Part shown: positions 15,569 to 22,115 of the stretch, piece by piece
Layout: each line of letters starts with the position of its first letter
How positions within the stretch are numbered: position 1 is the stretch's first letter
Assembly: GCA_024223125.1 (NCBI GenBank)
Contig: JAAEOP010001020.1
Location: 1-27,850 of the forward strand
DNA from: Chloroflexota bacterium
GTDB lineage: Bacteria > Chloroflexota > Anaerolineae > Promineifilales > Promineifilaceae
Direction: 5' to 3'
Length of the DNA stretch: 27,850 bases
Translations under genes and position numbers: made by a program
The notes under the pieces: model-generated
The model's input: only the letters and a program-made list of their open reading frames with translations
Database searches by the model: none
Told to the model about the DNA's origin: nothing

Positions 15569-18001
15569 ATGAAGAGAAATATCCTTTTACTCACCTTAAT
15601 GCTTATATTTGGATTATTATTTGTTGCTTGTGGCGGTGGCGCTGAAGACGAAACGCCGGAAGAAACCACCACCGAAACCACAGAAGAAACAACGACAGAA
15701 GAAACGACAACTGAAGAGACAACGACAGAAGAAACCACCACCGAAGAAACAGAAGAAACAACAGAAGAAGCTATGGGCGAAGGCAGCATTGCCGTCCTGC
15801 TCCCCGACAGTGCCTCCTCTGCCCGTTGGGAAGCTGATGACCGCCGCTTCTTTGAAGAAGCATTCGATGCCGCCGGTGTTGAATACAGCATCGTCAACGC
15901 CGAAGGGGACGCCCGCACCCAGCAAACCCAGGCCGAACAGGCGATCACCAACGGGGCAAAAGTCCTCCTGCTGGTCAACCTGGACAGCGGTTCTGGGGCC
16001 GCTATCATTGCTCAGGCCCGCGAAGCTGGTGTGAAGGTGATTGATTATGATCGGCTGACGATTGAAGGGCCAGGCGCCGATGTGTATGTTAGCTTTGATA
16101 ATGTGTCCGTCGGCCGTTTGATGGGCGAAACATTAGAACCAGTCATTGACGGATTGGGCGTAGACACCCCGCAAGTTGTACAGCTCAACGGCTCTCCCAC
16201 TGACAATAACGCCACCCTGTTCCGTGAAGGCTACTTCTCCATCGCCGAACCGCATTACGATGACGGCTCCTGGGCTTTGGTAGATGACCAGGCTGTGCCG
16301 GATTGGGATAACCAGCAAGCTCTGGTCATCTTCGAGCAGATATTGACGGCCGTCGGCGGTGATGTAGACGCTGTGTTTGCCGCCAATGATGGCCTGGGCA
16401 ACTCTGTCATCTCTGCCCTCAAGAGCCAGGGGTTAGACCCACTGCCCGTCAGTGGACAAGACGCCACCGTAGCCGGTATCCAGAATATCCTCTCAGGTTG
16501 GCAGACGATGACAGTGTACAAACCGATCAAGTTGGAAGCCGAAGCGGCCGCTGAAGCAGCCATTGCCCTGCTGAAGGGGGAAGATGTGTCCGCCCTGACC
16601 AGCGACACATTGAACAATGGACAAAATGATGTGCCATTCATGAAACTGACCCCCATCGCGGTAACAAAAGACAACATTGCCGACACAGTCATTGCCGATG
16701 GCTTCCGCACCTGGGAAGAAATCTGCGTAGGTGATTTTGAGCAATATTGTGCGGCCGCTCAGGGTGACGGTGAAGAAGAAATGGCCGAAGCCGAGACGAT
16801 GGAAGGTTGTAATGTGGACCTGACCGGCGAGACGATTGTGCTGCATCAGCAAGCTGGCCGTGAAGGTCCTGTGGCCGCGATTCTGGGTGAAGCATTTGCC
16901 TTTGCCACAGAAGACGCTTTGAACGCAATCAATAGTGATGGCGGTGTGTGTGGGGCTACGCTTGAAGTTGCCTTCAACGAAACAAATTATGATGTTGAGC
17001 AAGAAGTGGCTGTTTATGAACAGACCCGCGATGAAGCCATTCTTATCTTTACCTATGCCAGCGGGGCTACGGTGGCCCTGGCCGAACGCCTGAATGAGGA
17101 CAAGATTCTCTCCTTTGCCGCTGGTGTTAACGGCCCGGCAATCTACGTGCCCCGTAATGGTTATACAGTTGCTGACATCCCTATTTACTCGGATCAGTTT
17201 GCTGGTTTCTTGCTGTGGTTAAGTGAGAATTGGGCTGATGTGAAGCCAGAATCGGCCGGTGATGATATTGTCGTTGGTGTTATCGGCTGGGCGAACGCTT
17301 ATGGAGCCGGGGCCACGACTGATGAAGCCTTAGCAATAGCAGACGAGTTAGGAATCACGGTTTTGCCTTTGGAAGAACAAGCCATTTCTCCCGATGCCGA
17401 TGTATCTGGCCAGTTGCAGAATATGTTGGTGAATGGGGCTAATGTTGTTTACAATCAGAATTTGTCTTTCAGTGTGGCGCAGGTGATCGGTACGCTGCGG
17501 GCGCTAGGTGTTTGGGATGATGTTGTGGTTGGTGGTGTAAGCTGGTCATTCAACAGCGACGTGCTGAACTTCTTGGGTGAAAACGCAGCCCTGGCTGGTG
17601 ATTACTATGGTGTTGTGCCTCATCTGACCTGGGCTGATACGGATGCAGAGATTATCCAGGAGTCCACGGCCGCGTTTGATGCTGGTGGCTATCCAGAAAC
17701 CGAGAGGACAAACACATTCCTTCTGACTTATGCCACGTTCTTTGCTGTGCGAGACATCCTGGTACATGCGGTTAATGAGTACGGTTTTGAGAACTTAAGC
17801 GGCGAGACGATGCTGATGGCAGCTAATGACATAGGTGTTGTGGATGCCCGTGGTCTGTTCGAGTTTGATCTGCAAGGCGAAAATCGCGGGCCAAACAAAG
17901 CCCACATCCGCCAGTGGCAGGTGCGGGACGATGGTACGGTGATTGATGTACCGATTACGGACTTCTTTGAACTGCCGGATACACGGCCGCCGGCTGATTG
18001 A
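15569..18001 (+). CDS. Lipoprotein fusing a XylF-type sugar-binding domain to a LivK-type binding domain
   Basis: This 810-residue secreted lipoprotein starts at the ATG at 15569 with AAGGAAGG upstream. A lipobox LLFVACGGG puts the lipid-anchored Cys at residue 21. A Thr/Glu-rich linker (residues 26-68, repeats of ETTTEE) follows. Residues about 72-395 match D-xylose-binding XylF in order: ARWEADDRRFF, YDRLTIEG, SFDNVSVGRLMG, GSPTDNNATLFREGY, WDNQQALVIFE, AANDG, SGQDATVAGI, QTMTVYKPI, TLNNGQNDVP, LTPIAVTKDNIADTVI. After an acidic linker (GEEEMAEAETMEG), residues 414-810 form a LivK-type Peripla_BP_6 domain (QQAGREGPVAAILGEAF, NSDGGVCGATLEV, GVIGWANAYG, WQVRDDGTVI). Its place between livM and livF fits LivK; a sugar-type receptor in the same chain does not. 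Both domains look complete. Confidence 0.88.
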   Translation: MKRNILLLTLMLIFGLLFVACGGGAEDETPEETTTETTEETTTEETTTEETTTEETTTEETEETTEEAMGEGSIAVLLPDSASSARWEADDRRFFEEAFDAAGVEYSIVNAEGDARTQQTQAEQAITNGAKVLLLVNLDSGSGAAIIAQAREAGVKVIDYDRLTIEGPGADVYVSFDNVSVGRLMGETLEPVIDGLGVDTPQVVQLNGSPTDNNATLFREGYFSIAEPHYDDGSWALVDDQAVPDWDNQQALVIFEQILTAVGGDVDAVFAANDGLGNSVISALKSQGLDPLPVSGQDATVAGIQNILSGWQTMTVYKPIKLEAEAAAEAAIALLKGEDVSALTSDTLNNGQNDVPFMKLTPIAVTKDNIADTVIADGFRTWEEICVGDFEQYCAAAQGDGEEEMAEAETMEGCNVDLTGETIVLHQQAGREGPVAAILGEAFAFATEDALNAINSDGGVCGATLEVAFNETNYDVEQEVAVYEQTRDEAILIFTYASGATVALAERLNEDKILSFAAGVNGPAIYVPRNGYTVADIPIYSDQFAGFLLWLSENWADVKPESAGDDIVVGVIGWANAYGAGATTDEALAIADELGITVLPLEEQAISPDADVSGQLQNMLVNGANVVYNQNLSFSVAQVIGTLRALGVWDDVVVGGVSWSFNSDVLNFLGENAALAGDYYGVVPHLTWADTDAEIIQESTAAFDAGGYPETERTNTFLLTYATFFAVRDILVHAVNEYGFENLSGETMLMAANDIGVVDARGLFEFDLQGENRGPNKAHIRQWQVRDDGTVIDVPITDFFELPDTRPPAD

Positions 18002-18030
18002 TCAGTTTTCAGTTATCAGTAGGAGATTTA

Positions 18031-18070
18031 GAGATTGGAGATTAATCTCCAATCTCCAATCTCCAATCTC
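18031..18070. repeat. Perfect palindrome and CTCCAAT tandem repeat immediately before livF
   Basis: A 26-base perfect palindrome spans 18031-18056, centred on GGAGATTAATCTCC. The 7-base unit AATCTCC then repeats almost four times (18044-18070). Just before it is a CAGTTTTCAGT-type repeat at 18001-18020. The whole 73-base gap between the binding-protein gene and livF is made of repeats, and no ribosome site is left in front of livF. Confidence 0.75.
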
Positions 18071-18074
18071 TACT

Positions 18075-18872
18075 ATGCTAAAAGTTAATAATATTGAGGT
18101 TGTTTATCTGGATGTAATCTTGGTGCTGAGAGGGGTTTCCCTGGAAGTGCCGGAGGGCAAGATTGTGTCGTTGTTGGGGGCGAATGGGGCCGGGAAATCA
18201 ACGACGCTAAAGTCTATTTCTGGCTTGTTGCGGACGCAGGAAGGGGAGGTAACCCGTGGCTCGATTGAGTTTGACGGTCAGAATATTGATGGGTTATCTC
18301 CGGATGCGATTGTGGAATTGGGCATTGTGCAGGTAATGGAGGGACGGCCGCTATTTGAGCATCTCACCGTCGAGGAAAACCTGCGGGTAGGCGCCTTGTT
18401 CCGCAAACTTTCTGGCGCTGATCTCAGGCGAGATCTGGATGAGGTATATGATTATTTCCCCCGCTTAAAGGAGTTTCGCAACCGCACCAGTGGTTACTTA
18501 TCTGGCGGTGAACAGCAAATGGTGGTCATTGGCCGGGCGTTGATGTCTAAGCCGAGATTAATGTTACTGGATGAACCTTCATTAGGGCTGGCGCCAATGC
18601 TTGTGCAAGATATCTTTGGAATTATCCGCCGGATTAATGAAGAAGCCGGCGTTTCTATTTTGTTGGTGGAGCAAAATGCCAATGTAGCTTTACACACGGC
18701 CGAATATGCGTATGTGATGGAAAATGGCCGTGTCGTCATGGACGGTGCGGCGGCACAACTGCGCGATAATGCGGACATCAAAGAATTTTACCTGGGGTTA
18801 ACGGCCGTCGGCGAACGTAAATCGTACCGCGACGTGAAGCATTATAAACGGCGTAAACGCTGGCTCGGTTGA
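18075..18872 (+). CDS. livF: LIV-type ABC transporter ATP-binding protein LivF
   Basis: This 265-residue ATPase is the second nucleotide-binding subunit of the importer. Walker A LGANGAGKST is at residues 34-43; then come VMEGRPLFEHLTVEENL (typical LivF Q-loop region), the signature YLSGGEQQM, Walker B LMLLDEPSLGLAP and the switch histidine region VALHTAEYAYVMENGRV. The C-terminus has an extra basic tail, SYRDVKHYKRRKRWL, which I recall from LivF proteins in clusters with CoA ligases rather than from E. coli LivF. The start at 18075 is set by homology (MLKVNNIEVVY). No Shine-Dalgarno is present because repeats fill the upstream gap. The frame is also open upstream into the previous gene, so coupling or a non-canonical start is possible. 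Confidence 0.9.
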   Translation: MLKVNNIEVVYLDVILVLRGVSLEVPEGKIVSLLGANGAGKSTTLKSISGLLRTQEGEVTRGSIEFDGQNIDGLSPDAIVELGIVQVMEGRPLFEHLTVEENLRVGALFRKLSGADLRRDLDEVYDYFPRLKEFRNRTSGYLSGGEQQMVVIGRALMSKPRLMLLDEPSLGLAPMLVQDIFGIIRRINEEAGVSILLVEQNANVALHTAEYAYVMENGRVVMDGAAAQLRDNADIKEFYLGLTAVGERKSYRDVKHYKRRKRWLG

Positions 18873-18879
18873 TCAGTTT

Positions 18880-18973
18880 GTAACCATTCACCCCCCAAGG
18901 TGCCCGGCACTTATAAACGAGTGTGCTACTCCAGTAGAGTTGGTAATGAAGTGCCGGGCACCTGAATGGTTAC
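18880..18973. repeat. 94-base nested inverted-repeat element after livF
   Basis: Outer arms GTAACCATTCA and TGAATGGTTAC (11 bp, perfect) enclose inner arms GGTGCCCGGCACTT and AAGTGCCGGGCACC (14 bp, perfect). About 36 bases lie between the inner arms, including a small CTACTCCAGTAG palindrome. Each inner arm is itself nearly self-complementary (GTGCC C GGCAC). It lies in the gap between livF and the PaaK-like gene and is followed by two CAGTTTTCAGT units. It is a candidate REP/MITE-like mobile hairpin or a strong mRNA stem. Confidence 0.75.
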
Positions 18974-19000
18974 ATCAGTTTTCAGTAATCAGTTTTCAGT
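18974..19000. repeat. CAGTTTTCAGT-type repeat before the PaaK-like gene
   Basis: atcagttttcagt occurs twice, separated by one base pair of overlap (catcagttttcagtaatcag, then ttttcagt). It matches the copies at 7281-7308 and 18001-18013. Confidence 0.6.
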
Positions 19001-19064
19001 GCGCTTTAGCGTACTTTGTATATCAGATGCCGATTTGCAATCGGTGACAAATGGTAGAAAAATA

Positions 19065-20270
19065 ATGAGTGATTCGGACAATCAATTGCAAGAATTTATA
19101 AAATACGCTTACGCAAATGCAGCAGCAGTAAAAAATCGTTTCGACGAGGCAGGCATTAAACCGGGGGGCATTCAAAGTGTAGCCGATTTGAAGAAAATCC
19201 CCATTTTCCCCAAAGACCAGATCATCCATTTACAGCAAGCCGATCCCCCGTTTGGGGGTATGACGGCCGTACCGCGAGAAGAAATATCCCATATCTTCTT
19301 TTCCCCCGGCCCCATCTATGAACCAGCCCCAGAACCGAATGAGTCGGCCTGGGACGTCGCCGTTGCAGCCTTGAAAATGAGTGGTTTTAAAGTGGGTGAA
19401 ATTGTCCTCAACAGCTTTTCATACCATCTGGTTCCGGCCGGTTTTTTGTTTGACGGCGCTCTGACGCGGATGGGCTGCACAGTCGTGCCCGGCGGTGTAG
19501 GCAACAGTGATTTGCAATTGAAAATGGCTCAGGATATGGGCATTTCCGGTTATGCGGGTACGCCCAGCTTTTTACTGCTTCTATTGGAAAAAGCACGAGA
19601 TGAAGGGATCGATCTGAAAATTGATCACGCTATTGTTTCCGCCGAACCGTTGCTGCCGCCGATGCGGGCGGCGATTGAGGCGTTTGGCGTTTCCATTGGC
19701 AATGCGTATGCGACGGCCGATTTTGGCATCATGGGCTTGAACACAGGAGAGGGCATGGCTTTCCAACTCTTTGCGGATCCGATTGTGGAGGTGGTAGACC
19801 CAGACACAGGCCAGCCGGTAGGCGCTGGTGAATCGGGCGAGATAGTCGTTACCAGTCTGAGCCACATCTATCCCCTGATTCGTATTGGTACGGGGGATAT
19901 GGCGGTGAATGTAGACCCCAATCCAGGCGCCAGCCAGCAGATTGAACGTGGCTTGATTCTGGTCGGCCGTTCTGGAGATGCCGTCAAAGTACGGGGCATG
20001 TTTGTACATCCGAACCAGTTGGGCTTTGCTGCCCGACAGATACAGGGGGTACAACGGGTTCAAGGGATAGTCACCCAACCAGATAACAAAGATTATTTGT
20101 TGGTGAAGGCGGAAGTGGAAGCTGGTGTGGATGAAACGGCCGTGTCCGCCCAAATCCAGGAAGCTGTAAAAAACGTTTGCCGTATCCGGGTGGATGCTGT
20201 GGAATGTATGCCCCCAGGCACGTTGGCTGAAGATGCGCCAGGAATGGTAGACGGCCGAGATTGGGGATGA
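19065..20270 (+). CDS. PaaK-like AMP-forming CoA ligase with altered P-loop
   Basis: This 401-residue protein (ATG at 19065; weak ribosome site) has the layout of phenylacetate-CoA ligase. It shows SVADLKKIPIFPKDQI, GYAGTPSFLLLLLEKA, SAEPLLPPMRAAIEAFG, a core motif YATADFG, IRIGTGDMAV, and the hinge/C-terminal part LVGRSGDAVKVRGMFVHPNQ. The Ser/Thr/Gly-rich ATP loop (SSGTTGxPT in PaaK) is here FFSPGPIYEP, which keeps few of the usual residues. Similar loops occur in a PaaK-like subgroup in Chloroflexota and Deltaproteobacteria (from memory), so this is probably a subfamily trait, but substrate and even ATP use are uncertain. Its place beside livF suggests it acts on the imported compound or a breakdown product. 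Confidence 0.8.
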   Translation: MSDSDNQLQEFIKYAYANAAAVKNRFDEAGIKPGGIQSVADLKKIPIFPKDQIIHLQQADPPFGGMTAVPREEISHIFFSPGPIYEPAPEPNESAWDVAVAALKMSGFKVGEIVLNSFSYHLVPAGFLFDGALTRMGCTVVPGGVGNSDLQLKMAQDMGISGYAGTPSFLLLLLEKARDEGIDLKIDHAIVSAEPLLPPMRAAIEAFGVSIGNAYATADFGIMGLNTGEGMAFQLFADPIVEVVDPDTGQPVGAGESGEIVVTSLSHIYPLIRIGTGDMAVNVDPNPGASQQIERGLILVGRSGDAVKVRGMFVHPNQLGFAARQIQGVQRVQGIVTQPDNKDYLLVKAEVEAGVDETAVSAQIQEAVKNVCRIRVDAVECMPPGTLAEDAPGMVDGRDWG

Positions 20271-20328
20271 GATCAGTGTTCAGTTGGCACTTTTTAGTGT
20301 GCAGTCCTGATTGAGTGAGACAAAATTC

Positions 20329-21189
20329 ATGAGCCAGAAAATTATTATCAGCGCCGCATTGACCGGTGTTGTGACAACTCGTAAGCAGTCGCCGTATATT
20401 CCATATACCCCTGTTGAAATTGCCGCAGAAGCCAAACGCAGCGCTGACGCCGGGGCCAGTATCGTCCATATCCATGCCCGTAATGATGATGGAACAGCCG
20501 CTTGGGATGTGGACACATTTACCCGTATTCATGAAGAGGTACGCGGCCGTTGTCCCGACATCATCATCAACTATTCTACCGGAGCCTTTGGTATTCCCCG
20601 TGAACATCGCATTCATCATGTACGTGCTTTGAAGCCGGGTATGGCCGCGTTAAATATGGGGTCTATGAATTACGCTATCTACTCCCGCAAAAACAAACGC
20701 TTTTACCATGATTATGTGTTTGCCAATCCTTTTGATGACATCCAATTCTTTTTGCAAGCGATGAATGAAGCGGGTACACGGCCAGAGATGGAATGTTTTG
20801 ATACCGGCCACATCAACAACGCTCAACCGCTCATTGATTTGGGTATTCTCAAGCCACCCTACCAGTTTAGTTTGATTATGGGCGTGTTGGGGGGGATTCC
20901 GGCCAGCACGAAGAATCTGGTGCATCAGGCAGACCAACTACCACCCCAATCTCATTGGCAGGTGATTGGTATCGGCCGTTACCAATGGCCGCTGGTAGCC
21001 GCAGCCATTACGATGGGGGGGAATGTGCGTGTGGGGCTGGAAGATAATCTCTATTTGCCGGATGGGGAGCTGGCAAAATCGAATGGAGAGTGTGTGACCC
21101 AGGCGGCCGAACTCATCCGCATGATTGGGGGAGGGGTGGCCTCCATTTCTGAAGCGCGAGAGCTTTTGCAGTTACCTCGCGATGCCTGA
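20329..21189 (+). CDS. Beta-keto acid cleavage enzyme (BKACE, DUF849)
   Basis: This 286-residue TIM-barrel enzyme belongs to a family that condenses a beta-keto acid with acetyl-CoA and cleaves it to acetoacetate and a new acyl-CoA. Zn ligands are visible in VHIHAR (His47, His49). Other family marks are NYSTGAFG, ALNMGSMN, ECFDTGHI, FSLIMGVLGG, GIGRYQWPL and VRVGLEDNLYL with the catalytic Glu. The ATG at 20329 is chosen because it begins the conserved KIIISAALTG strand; a TTG at 20311 is in frame. Substrate specificity within the family ranges from 3-keto-5-aminohexanoate to dehydrocarnitine and is not decided here. It lies 58 bases after the PaaK-like gene, and together they suggest a short catabolic route coupled to the LIV importer. 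Confidence 0.9.
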   Translation: MSQKIIISAALTGVVTTRKQSPYIPYTPVEIAAEAKRSADAGASIVHIHARNDDGTAAWDVDTFTRIHEEVRGRCPDIIINYSTGAFGIPREHRIHHVRALKPGMAALNMGSMNYAIYSRKNKRFYHDYVFANPFDDIQFFLQAMNEAGTRPEMECFDTGHINNAQPLIDLGILKPPYQFSLIMGVLGGIPASTKNLVHQADQLPPQSHWQVIGIGRYQWPLVAAAITMGGNVRVGLEDNLYLPDGELAKSNGECVTQAAELIRMIGGGVASISEARELLQLPRDA

Positions 21190-21212
21190 ATCTGTAAAAA
21201 AGGAAGGATAAT

Positions 21213-21752
21213 GTGAGTAACCTGGAAAAAGCAACAGTGGGTGGAGGCTGCTTTTGGTGCATAGAAGCAATTTACTTGGATGTGGCTGGCGTACATGAAG
21301 TCGTGTCTGGGTATGCGGGTGGGCATGTAGAGAATCCATCTTACAAAGCGGTGTGTGGTGGGAATACCGGACACGCCGAAGTGACACAAATTACATTTGA
21401 CCCTGATGTGATTTCCTTTGCAGATATTTTATATATCTTCTGGCGCGTACATGATCCCACTACATTAAATCGGCAGGGGAATGATGTGGGGCCGCAGTAT
21501 CGTTCTATTATCCTGTATCATGATGAGGCGCAGCGGCGGATGGTCGAAAAGTCACTGGCGGAAGCGGCCGCTTCTGATTTATACTCTGACCCAATTGTGA
21601 CCGAAATTGTACCTTTGACTGTTTTTTACACGGCCGAAGCTCATCATCAAAATTATTACCAGCAGAATCGCTTCCAACCTTACTGCATGTCGATCATTGA
21701 TCCTAAAGTGAAGAAGTTTCGTAAATCATTTGCGGATAAATTGAAGAGTTAA
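21213..21752 (+). CDS. msrA: Peptide methionine sulfoxide reductase MsrA
   Basis: This 179-residue enzyme reduces methionine-S-sulfoxide in proteins using thioredoxin. It starts at a GTG (21213) with AGGAAGG upstream; an overlapping ATG at 21211 reads straight into a stop. The catalytic Cys13 is in GGGCFWCIEA; GYAGG, NPSYKAVCGGNTGHAEV, HDPTTLNRQGNDVGPQYRS and AEAHHQNYYQQN are all family motifs. Cys16 and a Cys near residue 48 are common to many MsrAs. A possible recycling Cys near the C-terminus is in FQPYCMSIIDPK. It lies 23 bases after the BKACE gene and may share its transcript, although its repair role is unrelated. Confidence 0.95.
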   Translation: MSNLEKATVGGGCFWCIEAIYLDVAGVHEVVSGYAGGHVENPSYKAVCGGNTGHAEVTQITFDPDVISFADILYIFWRVHDPTTLNRQGNDVGPQYRSIILYHDEAQRRMVEKSLAEAAASDLYSDPIVTEIVPLTVFYTAEAHHQNYYQQNRFQPYCMSIIDPKVKKFRKSFADKLKS

Positions 21753-21798
21753 CGGCCGACCGCCGACTGAACACTGCCCGCTGAATACTGCTTTCGAT

Positions 21799-21996
21799 AT
21801 GGATGAGAAAAACCCTGTTGTTTTGTTAACTGGCTCTACTTGGCATATTGTAGAATACAGCCGTCGTTCAGAGAGGGGGTTATGTAATCAGCCCATTCGG
21901 GAACGGCGGGCACATGCACGAGTTTCCAATGTGGGTATAGAAAATATTTGCCGGTCGTGTGTGCGGCTTTGGCAGCAAAGTTTGGCGGAAGGATGA
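21799..21996 (+). CDS. Small Cys-containing hypothetical protein
   Basis: The 65-residue frame has ATG at 21799 and TGA at 21994-21996. Composition looks like a real protein: SRRSERGLCNQPIRERRAHA, RVSNVGIENICRSCVRLW. A CxxC pair and an earlier single Cys could bind metal. No family was recognised. It has no strong Shine-Dalgarno. Its stop overlaps the ATG of the next, truncated frame (TGATG), which indicates that both were once a coupled pair. Confidence 0.5.
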   Translation: MDEKNPVVLLTGSTWHIVEYSRRSERGLCNQPIRERRAHARVSNVGIENICRSCVRLWQQSLAEG

Positions 21997-22115
21997 TGGT
22001 TAACACGGCCGTACCCCTCACAATTCGCCTCTTACAACCTGATGATAATGTTACAAATTGGAATTTTTGTGCTAATATTATGTCCGTCATCAAATATCAA
22101 AAGGTAATATCATGA
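21996..22115 (+). pseudogene. Truncated N-terminus of a GNAT-like acetyltransferase at the island border
   Basis: The ATG at 21996 overlaps the previous stop (TGATG) and has GGAAGG inside the preceding gene. The first residues, MVNTAVPLTIRLLQPDDNVT, resemble the opening strand of GNAT acetyltransferases (xIRxLxPDD). They include one genomic ACGGCCGT at 22005-22012. After about residue 18 the frame becomes AT-rich and unstructured and ends at 22115, four bases into the cytosine methyltransferase gene. The remainder of the acetyltransferase is absent. This looks like the scar of the insertion that brought the restriction-modification genes. Family call rests on about 18 residues. Confidence 0.45.

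Noticed and set aside
15496..16034. Overlapping open frames opposite and beside the start of the binding-protein gene (Ser/Val-rich, Lys/Pro-rich and Phe/Cys-rich products)
   Set aside because: They are products of the Thr/Glu-rich repeat read in other frames; the lipobox, ribosome site and domain homology support only the 15569 frame.
18031..18070. Possible CRISPR-like or direct-repeat array before livF
   Set aside because: The 7-base units are contiguous with no spacers; it is a simple tandem repeat joined to a palindrome.
17943..18074. Extended LivF start inside the end of the binding-protein gene
   Set aside because: The extra 44 residues come from the overlapping gene and from repeats; family homology starts at MLKVNNIEVVY.
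19581..20153. 190-codon minus-strand frame opposite the PaaK-like gene
   Set aside because: It is the shadow of a conserved AMP-forming enzyme whose motifs lie on the plus strand; no ribosome site or family match.
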